Positions 1-10,405 of a stretch of DNA of 48,128 nt are shown here, piece after piece. This DNA comes from an uncultured Alteromonadaceae bacterium (lineage in GTDB: Bacteria > Pseudomonadota > Gammaproteobacteria > Enterobacterales > Alteromonadaceae), in assembly GCA_938085045.1 (NCBI GenBank), contig CALKGI010000032.1, positions 1-48,128 on the forward strand, given 5' to 3'. How positions within the stretch are numbered: the stretch's first letter is position 1; every line of letters begins with the position of its first letter. Made by a program: the position numbers and the translations under genes. The notes under the pieces were generated by a model. It made no database searches, had not been told where the DNA came from, and worked only from the letters and a program-made list of their open reading frames with translations.

Positions 1-176
1 GTGTGTGACGATGCGCTCATGCGGTTGTAAAAAATACCTTCTGGCGGCAATTGGTCAAAAGCTACTTCACCGTTATCTAAAAACCACTCTTTTGGTTCGA
101 TGCCTAATTTTTCAAAGGCGGCTTTAAGTGGTGTTACCCACTCGCTGTTTTCATGAAGAATATAGATATCACGCAT
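1..176 (-). CDS. ATP-grasp (RimK-like) protein, N-terminal fragment cut by window edge
   Basis: An open frame starts with ATG at 176 on the minus strand and runs off the left edge with 58 complete codons visible. It begins MRDIYILHENSEWV and contains PPEGIFYNRMSASSH near residues 44-58. This start and the FYNRMSASSH segment match my memory of the N-terminus of uncharacterised RimK-like ATP-grasp ligases, where it forms the pre-ATP-grasp subdomain. The catalytic ATP-grasp core lies outside the window, so substrate and reaction cannot be judged. The name rests on N-terminal resemblance only. Confidence 0.6.
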   Translation of the reverse strand, partial: MRDIYILHENSEWVTPLKAAFEKLGIEPKEWFLDNGEVAFDQLPPEGIFYNRMSASSH

Positions 177-265
177 ATTATTGTTCTCTATTGACCGAAT
201 TTGGTCGGAATTATACAGGTTTTAAACAAATATGAATGGGTTTTTGTACTACTGGTTTTGTATGG

Positions 266-1420
266 TCAAAAGCTCGGTGAGTTTTTGCGAAACTCGCTGG
301 GGGTCATGCCGACTTTGTCTTTAAATACCCGGTAAAAAGTAGCTTTTGAGTTAAACCCGCTTTGCAGCGCTAACTGCTGTATGTCGGCCTTGCTGTTGGC
401 GGGGTCGAGTAATTGGGCTTTAATATGAGTTAACCTGAACTGGTTTAGAAAATCGTTAAAATTCATTTGTTGTTGGCTGTTTAATGCCTGAGAAATTAAT
501 TGGGTCGATAACCCTGATTTTTCGGCCAAATGGGTTAACTTCAAGTCATTGTCACAAAACAGGTTGTTGGTTGTCAGCAGGCTTTGCATTTGTTCAACAA
601 TTTGCTGTGACAAGTCATCTTCCATTCGATTTTGCTGATACTTTTGTGTTGATTTACTTGAAAAAATATCATCAAGCGAATATCTAAACAGAACCAACGC
701 TAACCCAATGACCGCAATACTTAATGCCAATGAATTGATCATTAAATCAGCCTTCATCATGGCACCAAAAGTATAAGGGATTGATTTGAGGCAGCGCAGT
801 ACTAACCAACCACCGCAATAAACAATTAAACCCCATTCAATTAACCGATAAAACTGTTGGCGTGGCACCAATGCATGTTGTAACACTGCTCGATGTTTTT
901 TCATCAAGTAGAGCGCAATGGTGATATAAATGAAGCGGTGACCATAAAATACCAGCGTGCCCCAAACCATGGTTAACGTAAATTCTGGTGGTGCAGTGGC
1001 GGGTGTTAGGTTTTGATAATATTGCACTAAAAAATCGAGTTTGCCTTGGGTGTCGCCAAAGTAATGAGACGAGCGATAAAAAAAGTGCGCAATAAAAGGC
1101 AGGGTGTGTAGTAAGTCATATGCCTTGAATTTTCGCTCGGGCCAAATTAACTTTACTGCCACAAACAAGATAAGTGGCCCCGACAAGTAAGTCGAAAATG
1201 GACCAAATCCTAGCATCTGCGGGAGATAAATAGACAGTCTTGAATGAAGCAAAATATCATGACCTAAAGCAATAATAATGCTCAGCACAAATCCGACGAC
1301 CAACCATACTTCAATCTTCTTATGGTGAAAAACCACTAAATATAGGCTCAGCATGGCCGCTTGTGCCAAGGCCAAAATGCCAACTATGGTGGTCCAATCA
1401 ATCTGTAGGGTTGTTTCCAT
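266..1420 (-). CDS. Membrane-anchored AraC-family transcriptional regulator (7TM N-terminus)
   Basis: This 384-residue protein has two parts. The first ~250 residues hold about seven hydrophobic helices, such as the stretch near residues 12-30 and the later SLALSIAVIGLALVLF segment. The C-terminal ~100 residues form an AraC-type double helix-turn-helix, with FNDFLNQFRLTHIKAQLL followed by IQQLALQSGFNSKATFYRVF and the closing GMTPSEFRK. In this family the membrane part is thought to sense a signal and the AraC part to bind DNA. It is divergent from the secreted propeller gene at 1547, with a 126-bp shared upstream region, so that gene is a possible target. The ligand is unknown. Domain calls are firm and the regulatory target is inferred. 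Confidence 0.85.
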   Translation of the reverse strand: METTLQIDWTTIVGILALAQAAMLSLYLVVFHHKKIEVWLVVGFVLSIIIALGHDILLHSRLSIYLPQMLGFGPFSTYLSGPLILFVAVKLIWPERKFKAYDLLHTLPFIAHFFYRSSHYFGDTQGKLDFLVQYYQNLTPATAPPEFTLTMVWGTLVFYGHRFIYITIALYLMKKHRAVLQHALVPRQQFYRLIEWGLIVYCGGWLVLRCLKSIPYTFGAMMKADLMINSLALSIAVIGLALVLFRYSLDDIFSSKSTQKYQQNRMEDDLSQQIVEQMQSLLTTNNLFCDNDLKLTHLAEKSGLSTQLISQALNSQQQMNFNDFLNQFRLTHIKAQLLDPANSKADIQQLALQSGFNSKATFYRVFKDKVGMTPSEFRKNSPSF

Positions 1421-1546
1421 AATTTACTTTAAGGTAGATAAAAGTGTCTATATACGAATCTTAAGTCTTATTTTATCGGATGAGACACCAAAAAGGGCGG
1501 GTTATTGTAGATTTGTGGGCAATTAAACATCATATGAGCTTTTATC

Positions 1547-2398
1547 ATGAAAATAGCCCTTGTTAAATCTATACCCTTTTTGGCAGCGACACTGCTGTCA
1601 TTTTCAACTAACGCAGTTAAGTATGAAGGTGAATACAGTCCGACTTGGTCGCCGGATGGCCAATACTTGGCTTACCACAAGAACAGCGAGCAAATGAGCT
1701 GGGATATCGTCATTAAAAATGTCGCTACAAGCGAAGTTCAACAGATCACCAAAAATGATGGTATGGACGTTGATGCCTCGTGGTCACCTGATGGAAGTAA
1801 GCTCGTGTTTGCTTCAACGAGTGAAGGCAATTGGAATATCCACTTATATGAACTGAAAACCAAAGCAATCAGTTTTTTGATAGAACACGAAGGCAAAGAC
1901 ATTTCACCAAAATGGTCACCTGATGGTAAATCGATTATGTTTTTGTCAAATCGAAACGGCGACCAGCAACTCTACCTGTTGAATCTACACAGTAAAAAAA
2001 TCGAACAACTGACCAACACAGGCACAAGCGTTAATCACCCATCATGGAGTTCAGACGGCCAGTATATTCAGTTTGATCAGTACTTTAAATACCAAAACGG
2101 GGAGGGTGGTCGTAGCAAGATATTTCAACTGAGTATGGCAGACAAGACAGTCAGTCATTTGTTTAGCCAAGAAGGCAGTTCAATAGCCGCAAAAAGGATT
2201 GGCAGTCAATTGTATGTTTCGAACAACAAACGGGGCAATTGGGATATTTATCAGGTGGATTTAGATAGTGGTAAAGTTACTGCATTGACCAATGGTAAAA
2301 CCAATGAAATGAAAGCCACTATCTTCAAGGGGAAGAAAATGGCTTATTCTGGGTCTAATGCTGCAGGTGTAGCTGAGATTAAAATCGAAAAGTTGTAG
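1547..2398 (+). CDS. Secreted TolB-like beta-propeller (PD40 repeat) protein
   Basis: This 283-residue protein starts with a signal peptide (MKIALVKSIPFLAATLLSFS, probable cleavage near TNA-VK). It then carries repeated PD40 blades of the form ..SPTWSPDGQYLAY.., ..ASWSPDGSKLVF.., ..PKWSPDGKSIMFLS.. and ..PSWSSDGQYIQF.., spaced about 43 residues apart. These blades are shared with TolB and with the C-terminal halves of some CadC-like regulators, including the one at 18415. It is shorter than TolB (~430 aa) and lacks TolB's N-terminal domain, so it should not be called TolB. It is expected to be periplasmic. It converges with the MazG-like gene with only 6 bp between stop codons. Function is unknown. 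Confidence 0.85.
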   Translation: MKIALVKSIPFLAATLLSFSTNAVKYEGEYSPTWSPDGQYLAYHKNSEQMSWDIVIKNVATSEVQQITKNDGMDVDASWSPDGSKLVFASTSEGNWNIHLYELKTKAISFLIEHEGKDISPKWSPDGKSIMFLSNRNGDQQLYLLNLHSKKIEQLTNTGTSVNHPSWSSDGQYIQFDQYFKYQNGEGGRSKIFQLSMADKTVSHLFSQEGSSIAAKRIGSQLYVSNNKRGNWDIYQVDLDSGKVTALTNGKTNEMKATIFKGKKMAYSGSNAAGVAEIKIEKL

Positions 2399-2404
2399 TC
2401 GTTT

Positions 2405-2824
2405 TTAAAACTGCTTGCCGCCTGCTTTTAACCTCTGTGCTGGTTTGTGGTCTGCCCGGTTGGCGTTGTAAACCAGCTTTTCGGCCAAAGCCCCACCGAT
2501 ATCTAGACCGTGGGCGCCGGCGTAGTCGAATATTCTGATCACCGCATCGGCTAGTTCAACCTCTTCCATTTTGCGTTCGGGCAATTTGTCATCCATCAGG
2601 TTTTTGCGAACGCCTTCCATGGCTTCAGATATCTCTGAGTGAATCAAACACAACAATTCACCTTTGTTACGCTGTAAAGGCTCACCCGTTTGGGCATCGT
2701 TCCACCACCCCGATTCTTTGGTCATACCATGACAAACATCAACAACCTCGTTGATTGACTTGGCTATGTTGCCTTGCGAGTCACCTGCGAGCAATTGATC
2801 TAGATTCGGCGTATTAGAGCTCAT
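2405..2824 (-). CDS. MazG-like nucleotide pyrophosphohydrolase
   Basis: This 139-residue all-alpha protein has the MazG/dUTPase-2 metal-binding signature: KGELLCLIHSEISEAMEGVR supplies an E..E pair, and ERKMEEVELADAVIRIFDYA supplies the second E..D pair. Family members hydrolyse (d)NTPs to NMP and pyrophosphate; the preferred nucleotide cannot be told here. The frame is open further upstream, but I chose the ATG at 2824 because it gives a normal family length and begins 4 bp after the stop of the preceding GFA gene, suggesting translational coupling. It is the last gene of the frmA-fghA-gfa run. A link to formaldehyde metabolism is not established and may be simple co-transcription. Confidence 0.8.
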   Translation of the reverse strand: MSSNTPNLDQLLAGDSQGNIAKSINEVVDVCHGMTKESGWWNDAQTGEPLQRNKGELLCLIHSEISEAMEGVRKNLMDDKLPERKMEEVELADAVIRIFDYAGAHGLDIGGALAEKLVYNANRADHKPAQRLKAGGKQF

Positions 2825-2828
2825 GCTA

Positions 2829-3236
2829 TTAACGTCCCGGCTCGTGAGCATCATGGGTGGGTATTGAACTTTCAATCTCATCCCAGCTAGCTTTAGATGA
2901 CGCAAAGATATGCGCAACGGGTCGTTCTGTGATGTCACTGTCGATTAAACCCGCTCGAATTCTAATTCGACTTGGGTCATCAGCGTTTGAACTATAAACC
3001 GGTGAACCGCAGGTTGTGCAAAAATGGCGGTTGCGGCCGGGTTTGAAACCAAAGCTCGATAAGTTGTCCTCACCTTTAACCAACTTAAAATCGCTTGTGT
3101 TAACAAATCCATTAGTGGCGTAGGCTGTGCCGGTTGATTTTCGGCATAACGAACAATGACAATGAATCAAACTGTCGATGGGGCCGTTGATTTCTAGCTC
3201 GACTGCGCCGCACAAGCAGCTTCCTTGATATGACAT
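2829..3236 (-). CDS. GFA-family zinc protein (glutathione-dependent formaldehyde-activating enzyme-like)
   Basis: This 135-residue protein has the GFA/CENP-V zinc fold. Cysteines occur as C7-x-C9 (GSCLCGAVE), C26-x-C28-xx-C31 (HCHCSLCRKSTGTAY) and C73-xx-C76 (FCTTCGSPVYS), the usual ligands for two zinc ions. The family is named after Gfa, reported to speed the joining of formaldehyde and glutathione, though many homologues lack proof of that activity. It lies 11 bp downstream of fghA and in the same direction, which makes a formaldehyde role more believable than usual. Family assignment is strong; the exact reaction is inferred from context. Confidence 0.88.
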   Translation of the reverse strand: MSYQGSCLCGAVELEINGPIDSLIHCHCSLCRKSTGTAYATNGFVNTSDFKLVKGEDNLSSFGFKPGRNRHFCTTCGSPVYSSNADDPSRIRIRAGLIDSDITERPVAHIFASSKASWDEIESSIPTHDAHEPGR

Positions 3237-3247
3237 ACTGTTTCCTG

Positions 3248-4114
3248 TTATTTAATCTGTAAGGCTTCGGCGTGAAACGCCATGTGTTCACCAATAAAAC
3301 TGGCGATAAAATAATAGCTATGGTCATAACCTTCATGAAGGTTCAGCTGCAAAGGGTGGCCTACTTTCTCACAGCTTTGTGTCATCAATTGGGGTTGAAG
3401 CTGTCCTTCGAGAAAATTATCGGCTTTACCCTGACTAATCAATAGCGTCAACTTGTCAGCATCTGGGTCAACTGGGTTTTCAACCAAATAGCAACTGTCA
3501 TATGCCTGCCATAGGGCTTGATCATCACCAAGGTAGTTACTAAGGGCTTTTTCACCCCAAGGGCAATGCATGGGGGCAACAATTGGCGCAAAAGCTGAAA
3601 CCGATTGGTATTGGCCTGGGTTACGCAAAGCAATCATCAAAGCGCCGTGTCCGCCCATCGAATGACCAGAGATAGATTTGCGAGCAGGGTCAACATCAAA
3701 TTGCTGATTGATTAACGCTGGCAGTTCGTTAACCACGTAATCATACATATGATAATGCTGGTTCCAAGGGGCTTGTGTGGCATTAACATAAAAACCGGCG
3801 CCAAGGCCGAAATCCCAGCCGCCTTCTGCATCATCTGGGACATCTTCACCACGTGGGCTGGTGTCTGGTGCGACAACTACGATGCCGTGCTCAGCGGCGT
3901 AACGCTGGGCGCCAGACTTGGCCATGAAGTTCTCTTCTGTGCAGGTCAGACCCGACAGCCAGTACAATACCGGTAGGTTTTTGTTTGTCTCGTATTGAGG
4001 CGGCAGATATACCGCAAACTGCATTTGACAATTATTGGCAGTTGACTGATGGCTGAATGTTTTAATCCAGCCGTCACAACAGCGGGCTTGGCTGACTTGT
4101 GTTAATTGACTCAT
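3248..4114 (-). CDS. fghA: S-formylglutathione hydrolase
   Basis: This 288-residue alpha/beta hydrolase of the esterase D family cleaves S-formylglutathione to formate and glutathione, the second step of glutathione-dependent formaldehyde detoxification in the cytoplasm. The nucleophile elbow GHSMGGHGAL places the catalytic serine at about residue 152. LPVLYWLSGLTCTEENFM near residue 48 and the late EGYDHSYYFIASFI, which holds the catalytic histidine, are typical. Length is close to the family norm. It follows frmA by 23 bp on the same strand and precedes the GFA gene by 11 bp, consistent with one transcript. Confidence 0.95.
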   Translation of the reverse strand: MSQLTQVSQARCCDGWIKTFSHQSTANNCQMQFAVYLPPQYETNKNLPVLYWLSGLTCTEENFMAKSGAQRYAAEHGIVVVAPDTSPRGEDVPDDAEGGWDFGLGAGFYVNATQAPWNQHYHMYDYVVNELPALINQQFDVDPARKSISGHSMGGHGALMIALRNPGQYQSVSAFAPIVAPMHCPWGEKALSNYLGDDQALWQAYDSCYLVENPVDPDADKLTLLISQGKADNFLEGQLQPQLMTQSCEKVGHPLQLNLHEGYDHSYYFIASFIGEHMAFHAEALQIK

Positions 4115-4137
4115 TTAACGCTCCTTACAAATGCACT

Positions 4138-5259
<1,122 letters not shown>

Positions 5260-5511
5260 TCAAATTAGATTGAGTTTTTATGCCCACACAATAACGTCAA
5301 CAACCAAAAACAACAAGCACCCGAGCCTGACAAAAATCAATTTCAATTGAATGGTTGTTTGTATCATCAAATTGTTAAGTCAATACTGGGTAGTCACGGG
5401 GTCTATCTCTACAATAGCTTTTCTATTTTTCCAGCGTATTTCCCCTGCGTAGTTATCTAACTAGCACCTATGCTATTATTCACCAAACTCAAAAAACAAC
5501 GGATCACCCCA

Positions 5512-6804
5512 ATGCTTGAAAAACTATTCAAATTACAAGCACATGGCACTGATGTTAAAACCGAAGTCATTGCCGGACTCACCACCTTTTTAACCATGGC
5601 CTACATTATTGTCGTTAACCCAAGCATCTTGTCTGCGGCGGGTATGGACCATGGTGCGGTTTTTACTGCTACCTGTATTGCCGCTGCTATTGGTTCAATG
5701 ATCATGGGGTTTGCGGCAAATTACCCAATAGCACTGGCACCGGGTATGGGCATTAACGCCTTTTTTGCTTTTGTTGTGGTTGGCAGCATGGGTTATGACT
5801 GGCGCGTGGCATTGGCTGCTGTGTTTATGTCGGGTTGCATATTCTTTTTGCTGAGCATTTTTAAAGTGCGCGAGTGGATAGTGAATAGCATTCCTAAGTC
5901 ATTACGATTTGGCATTTCTGCGGGTATAGGCTTTTTCTTAGCCCTTATCGCGCTGAAAAATGCCGGTATCATCGTTGATAACCCTGCCACGTTAGTGTCG
6001 ATGGGCAATATGTTAGCCCCCCAGAGCCTTTTAACCTTGTTTGGTTTCTTTTTGATTTGTGCTTTGGCCCACCGCAAAGTCACAGGTGCAGTTATGATTG
6101 GTATTGTGGTGGTAACCATTGCCGCGCTGTTGCTGGGGTTGACCCAATACAAAGGATTAATGGCAGCGCCACCTAGTTTGGCCCCAACCTTTATGGCAAT
6201 GGATTTTGCAGGCGCTATGAATATCGGCCTAATCACCATTGTTTTCACCTTTTTATTCGTCGACCTGTTTGATACCTCTGGCACCTTGATTGCTGCTGCA
6301 CACCGAGGCAAATTATTGGATAAAAATGGCAAACTGCCAAGACTGAAGCAGGCGCTAATGGCAGACAGTGTAGCAACCATGAGTGGCGCTGCGCTTGGCA
6401 CCTCGACTACAACCAGTTATATAGAAAGCACAGCTGGTATTTCTGCCGGTGGCCGAACGGGTTTGACGGCTGTGGTGGTTGGTATTTTGTTTCTGCTAAG
6501 TTTGTTTTTCGCCCCCGTTGCGGCAATTGTGCCTGCGTGTGCTACAGCACCTGCTTTGTTATATGTTTCTATATTAATGGCGGGTGGTTTGTCGCATATC
6601 GATTGGAATGACATCACCGAAACTGCACCTGCGGTGTTAACGGCATTAATGATGGCGTTCACGTTTTCAATTGCTAATGGCATTGCGGCTGGGTTTGTTA
6701 GTTATGTGGCAATTAAGCTGTTAAGTGGCAAGGTGAAAGACTTGAGTATCAGCGTGGTGGTCATCGCCGGGTTGTTTGTTGCTAAGTTTTTGTTCTTGGG
6801 TTAA
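5512..6804 (+). CDS. NCS2/AzgA-type purine (adenine/hypoxanthine) permease
   Basis: This 430-residue inner-membrane transporter has about 13-14 hydrophobic segments. Family hallmarks are GLTTFLTMAYIIVVNPSIL near the N-terminus, MGINAFFAF, the loop DLFDTSGTLIAAAHRGKLLD, and GTSTTTSYIESTAGISAGGR in the substrate-site region. AzgA members import adenine, guanine or hypoxanthine with protons; substrate choice here is unknown. The frame opens at 5470, but I prefer the ATG at 5512 because the family start is MLEKLFKLQ.. and a GGA-containing ribosome site lies about 8 nt upstream. It stands alone between frmA and metK. Confidence 0.93.
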   Translation: MLEKLFKLQAHGTDVKTEVIAGLTTFLTMAYIIVVNPSILSAAGMDHGAVFTATCIAAAIGSMIMGFAANYPIALAPGMGINAFFAFVVVGSMGYDWRVALAAVFMSGCIFFLLSIFKVREWIVNSIPKSLRFGISAGIGFFLALIALKNAGIIVDNPATLVSMGNMLAPQSLLTLFGFFLICALAHRKVTGAVMIGIVVVTIAALLLGLTQYKGLMAAPPSLAPTFMAMDFAGAMNIGLITIVFTFLFVDLFDTSGTLIAAAHRGKLLDKNGKLPRLKQALMADSVATMSGAALGTSTTTSYIESTAGISAGGRTGLTAVVVGILFLLSLFFAPVAAIVPACATAPALLYVSILMAGGLSHIDWNDITETAPAVLTALMMAFTFSIANGIAAGFVSYVAIKLLSGKVKDLSISVVVIAGLFVAKFLFLG

Positions 6805-6861
6805 CTTTTTTGGGGCTCGTTGGCGGGGCTGAGATCTAGAGCTTCTCCAAGGAGTGGGCAC

Positions 6862-6893
6862 AAAAAAAGGCCACGCAAAGCGCAGCCCTTTTC
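6862..6893 (-). terminator. Rho-independent terminator of metK
   Basis: Read on the minus strand, an ~11-bp stem (AAGGGCTGCGC paired with GCGTGGCCTTT, including three G-U pairs) closes a TTT loop and runs into a T tract. It sits about 20 nt downstream of the metK stop. Confidence 0.75.
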
Positions 6894-6911
6894 AATTCAA
6901 TAAAACGTCTT

Positions 6912-8057
6912 TTATAGAGCAGCTTTAAGCAAATCTACTTTATCAATCGCTTCCCAAGGGAATTCGTTACGGCCAAAGTGACCGTAAGCAGCGGTAGGCT
7001 GATAGATAGGACGTTCTAAATCAAGCATTTTAATCAAACCATGTGGACGCAATTCGAAGTGCTCGCGAACCAGTTCAATCAACTTGTCTTCAGACAATTT
7101 ACCAGTGCCAAACGTTTCAACACTAATAGATGTAGGCTCTGCAACACCAATGGCGTAAGAAACCTGAATTTCACAACGGTCAGCTAAACCCGCGGCAACG
7201 ATGTTCTTGGCAACATAACGTGCAGCGTAAGCCGCTGAACGGTCAACCTTTGAAGGGTCTTTACCAGAGAAAGCACCACCACCATGACGAGCCATGCCGC
7301 CGTAGGTGTCTACGATGATTTTACGACCAGTCAAACCACAGTCACCCATTGGGCCACCGATAACAAAACGACCAGTCGGGTTAATGTGGAACTTGGTGTC
7401 TTTAGTGATCCACTCTTTTGGCAATACAGGTTTGATGACACATTCCATCATTGCTTCTTGCAAGTCTTTCAAAGAAATATCTTCGCTGTGCTGAGTAGAC
7501 AGTACTAAAGCATCAATGCCAACTGGCTTGCCATCTTCGTAAACGAAAGTCAGCTGTGATTTTGCATCAGGACGCAACCACGACAATTCACCGCTTTTTC
7601 GAACTTGCGCTTGTTTTTTAACCAAACGATGTGAATATTCAACTGGAGCAGGCATGAATACATCAGTGTCGTTACAAGCATAACCAAACATCAAACCTTG
7701 GTCGCCGGCGCCCTGTTCTGAAGGGTCTTTACGGTCAACACCTTGGTTGATGTCAGGAGACTGTTTACCAATAGTGTTTAAAACTGCACATGAATCGGCA
7801 TCAAAACCCATTTCTGAGCTGGTGTAACCAATTTCACGGACTGTTTTACGGGTGATCTCTTCGATATCAACCCAGGCTGAGGTAGTGACTTCGCCGCCGA
7901 CCATAACCATTCCGGTTTTAACGTAAGTTTCGCAAGCAACACGGGCTTTGCTGTCTTGTTCTAATATTGCATCTAACACGGCATCAGAGATCTGATCCGC
8001 GATTTTATCTGGATGACCTTCGGAAACAGATTCTGAAGTAAATAAAGTTCTCGCCAT
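6912..8057 (-). CDS. metK: S-adenosylmethionine synthetase
   Basis: This 381-residue enzyme makes S-adenosylmethionine from methionine and ATP in the cytoplasm. Signature segments are [17 protein letters not shown] at the N-terminus, the [12 protein letters not shown] loop near residue 115, [19 protein letters not shown] near residue 228 and the phosphate loop [19 protein letters not shown] near residue 260. Length matches bacterial MetK (~384 aa). It is transcribed away from tkt and ends in its own terminator at 6862. The 266-bp upstream gap holds no riboswitch that I can recognise. A weak MetJ-box-like stretch around 8139-8154 was considered but not accepted. Confidence 0.98.
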   Translation of the reverse strand: MARTLFTSESVSEGHPDKIADQISDAVLDAILEQDSKARVACETYVKTGMVMVGGEVTTSAWVDIEEITRKTVREIGYTSSEMGFDADSCAVLNTIGKQSPDINQGVDRKDPSEQGAGDQGLMFGYACNDTDVFMPAPVEYSHRLVKKQAQVRKSGELSWLRPDAKSQLTFVYEDGKPVGIDALVLSTQHSEDISLKDLQEAMMECVIKPVLPKEWITKDTKFHINPTGRFVIGGPMGDCGLTGRKIIVDTYGGMARHGGGAFSGKDPSKVDRSAAYAARYVAKNIVAAGLADRCEIQVSYAIGVAEPTSISVETFGTGKLSEDKLIELVREHFELRPHGLIKMLDLERPIYQPTAAYGHFGRNEFPWEAIDKVDLLKAAL

Positions 8058-8323
8058 GGTTTAATTCTCTGTTGGGAAATATATTGTAAAAATTCGCTGG
8101 TATTCTAAGCGATAACTCGGACCCTTGTATAGAATTATTTGCATCTAGATGGCTAAAATAAATTGTTACACCGTAGTGTCATTAGATTACTTGCACAAAT
8201 TATTCGTTTTTCATTTGCTTCAAAGCTCGGCTTAAGCGAAAATACGGCCAGTTTTTCAGCGGCCCATCAATTGTGCACTATTATTGGTCGCTGAACTTAG
8301 CCCTTTCCAATTCAGGAGCCATA

Positions 8324-10318
8324 ATGTCATCTCGTAAAGAATTAGCTAATGCCATCCGTGTTCTTAGTATGGACGCCGTTCAAAAAGCCAACTCAGGTCA
8401 CCCGGGTGCCCCTATGGGTATGGCCGATATAGCCGAAGTATTGTGGCGTGATCATATGAATCACAACCCAGCCAATCCAAACTGGGTAGACCGCGATCGC
8501 TTCGTGTTGTCAAACGGTCATGGTTCAATGCTGATTTATTCATTGTTACATTTAACAGGTTATGACCTGTCTATTGATGACTTAAAAGACTTCCGTCAAT
8601 TACATTCAAAAACACCGGGCCATCCAGAATATGGTTATGCACCAGGCGTTGAAACCACCACAGGACCTTTAGGTCAGGGCATCACAAATGCTGTGGGCAT
8701 GGCGATTGCCGAAAAAGCTTTGGCAGCTCAATTTAATCGTGACAATTTTGATATTGTTGACCATCACACTTACACCTTTTTGGGTGATGGTTGTTTGATG
8801 GAAGGTATTTCACACGAAGCTTGTTCATTGGCCGGTACTTTAGGTTTGGGTAAACTCATCGCATTTTGGGATGACAACGGCATTTCAATCGACGGAAATG
8901 TTGAAGGTTGGTTCTCTGATGACACACCAAAACGCTTCGAAGCCTACGGTTGGCACGTTATTGCCGATGTAGACGGCCATGACCCTGTTGCGATTAATGC
9001 AGCCATTGAAGCGGGTAAATTAGAAACCGGCAAACCGACCATGATTTGCTGTAAAACCGTCATCGGTTTTGGTTCGCCTAACAAATCTGGCAGCCACGAT
9101 TGTCATGGTGCACCTTTAGGCGCAGATGAAATCAAAGCCACTCGTGAAGCACTAGGCTGGACACACGGCGCATTTGAAATTCCAGATGACGTTTATGAGC
9201 AGTGGAATGCCAATAAAGCAGGCAGCACCAAAGAGTCTAACTGGGGTGAAAAATTTGCCGAGTATGGTCATAAATTCCCAGAACTTGCAAACGAATTTAA
9301 CCGCCGTATGGCCGGTGAGTTACCAGCAAATTGGGCCACTGAATCACAAGCCTTTATCGAAAACTTGCAAGCTAACCCGGTAAAAATCGCGACTCGTAAA
9401 GCGTCACAAAACTGTTTGAATGCCTTTGGTCCTTTATTGCCTGAATTCATGGGCGGCTCTGCCGATTTAGCGGGTTCCAACTTGACTATTTGGTCTGGTT
9501 CAAAAGGTTTAACAGCCGATGATGCCAGCGGTAACTACATCTATTATGGTGTTCGTGAATTTGGTATGTCAGCTATCATGAACGGTATCGCGTTACATGA
9601 TGGCTTTGTGCCATACGGCGCAACTTTCTTAATGTTTGTTGAATATGCCCGTAACGCCGTACGTATGGCCGCATTGATGAAGCAGCGCAGCATTTTTGTT
9701 TACACCCACGACTCTATCGGTTTGGGTGAAGATGGCCCAACTCACCAAGCGGTAGAGCAGGTAGCTTCATTGCGCTTGACGCCTAACTTGGATAACTGGC
9801 GCCCGTGTGACCCGGTTGAATCTGCGGTTGCTTGGAAATCAGCCATTGAGCGAAAAGATGGTCCTACTTCACTGATTTTCACTCGTCAAGGTGTGCAGCA
9901 GTTCGAGCGTAGTGCCGAGCAGTTGGCTAACATTGCTCGTGGTGCTTATGTTTTGTCTGATGATGAAGGCACGCCTGATGTTATTTTGATTGGTACCGGT
10001 TCAGAAGTTGAATTGGCCATGAACGCTGCGGTTACTTTGCGTGAGCAAGGTCGTAAAGTTCGTGTTGTTTCAATGCCTTGTACTGATGTATTTGATGCAC
10101 AAACTGCCGAGTATAAAGAGTCAGTATTGCCGGCTAGTGTTGTTAACCGTGTTGCAGTTGAAGCCTTGATTGCCGACTACTGGTATAAATATGTTGGCTT
10201 GAACGGCAAAATCATCGGTATGACCACCTTTGGTGAGTCGGCACCTGCTGGTGAGTTGTACAAGTACTTTGGTATCACTACAGAGAAAGTCGTTGAAGCG
10301 GGCGCTTCGTTCTTCTAA
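8324..10318 (+). CDS. tkt: Transketolase
   Basis: This 664-residue thiamine-diphosphate enzyme moves two-carbon units between pentose-phosphate and glycolytic sugars. The N-terminal part has [20 protein letters not shown], the ThDP-binding [18 protein letters not shown] near residue 155 and the [16 protein letters not shown] loop. The pyrimidine-binding domain follows, with [19 protein letters not shown] near residue 405 and [15 protein letters not shown] near residue 468. The frame opens at 8273, but the ATG at 8324 has a clear AGGAG (8314-8318) 5 nt upstream and gives the usual ~663-aa length. It leads the tkt-epd-pgk-fba cluster found in related gammaproteobacteria. Confidence 0.98.
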   Translation: MSSRKELANAIRVLSMDAVQKANSGHPGAPMGMADIAEVLWRDHMNHNPANPNWVDRDRFVLSNGHGSMLIYSLLHLTGYDLSIDDLKDFRQLHSKTPGHPEYGYAPGVETTTGPLGQGITNAVGMAIAEKALAAQFNRDNFDIVDHHTYTFLGDGCLMEGISHEACSLAGTLGLGKLIAFWDDNGISIDGNVEGWFSDDTPKRFEAYGWHVIADVDGHDPVAINAAIEAGKLETGKPTMICCKTVIGFGSPNKSGSHDCHGAPLGADEIKATREALGWTHGAFEIPDDVYEQWNANKAGSTKESNWGEKFAEYGHKFPELANEFNRRMAGELPANWATESQAFIENLQANPVKIATRKASQNCLNAFGPLLPEFMGGSADLAGSNLTIWSGSKGLTADDASGNYIYYGVREFGMSAIMNGIALHDGFVPYGATFLMFVEYARNAVRMAALMKQRSIFVYTHDSIGLGEDGPTHQAVEQVASLRLTPNLDNWRPCDPVESAVAWKSAIERKDGPTSLIFTRQGVQQFERSAEQLANIARGAYVLSDDEGTPDVILIGTGSEVELAMNAAVTLREQGRKVRVVSMPCTDVFDAQTAEYKESVLPASVVNRVAVEALIADYWYKYVGLNGKIIGMTTFGESAPAGELYKYFGITTEKVVEAGASFF

Positions 10319-10352
10319 AGCCGCTAGTTTTTAATTGAGCAATAACACCTTT

Positions 10353-10377
10353 CGGGCAGCTGTAAAAAAGCTGCCCG
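10353..10377. repeat. Stable hairpin between tkt and epd, no T tract
   Basis: A perfect 9-bp inverted repeat (CGGGCAGCT / AGCTGCCCG) with a 7-nt A-rich loop sits in the 87-bp gap between tkt and epd. No T run follows it on either strand, so it is not a standard intrinsic terminator. It may be an RNA-processing or mRNA-stabilising element within a tkt-epd transcript, or a weak terminator. Confidence 0.6.
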
Positions 10378-10405
10378 ATGCATTAACTCCCATGAGACAT
10401 CAATA

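Noticed and set aside
2825..2938. Longer N-terminus of the MazG-like protein (start at 2938)
   Set aside because: The extra 38 residues overlap the GFA gene in another frame and do not resemble MazG proteins. The ATG at 2824 gives the normal length.
8139..8154. MetJ-box-like tandem (CATCTAGATG centre) upstream of metK
   Set aside because: Two adjacent 8-mers match the met-box consensus at only about 4 and 6 of 8 positions, and no further boxes flank them. Too weak to call without a motif score.
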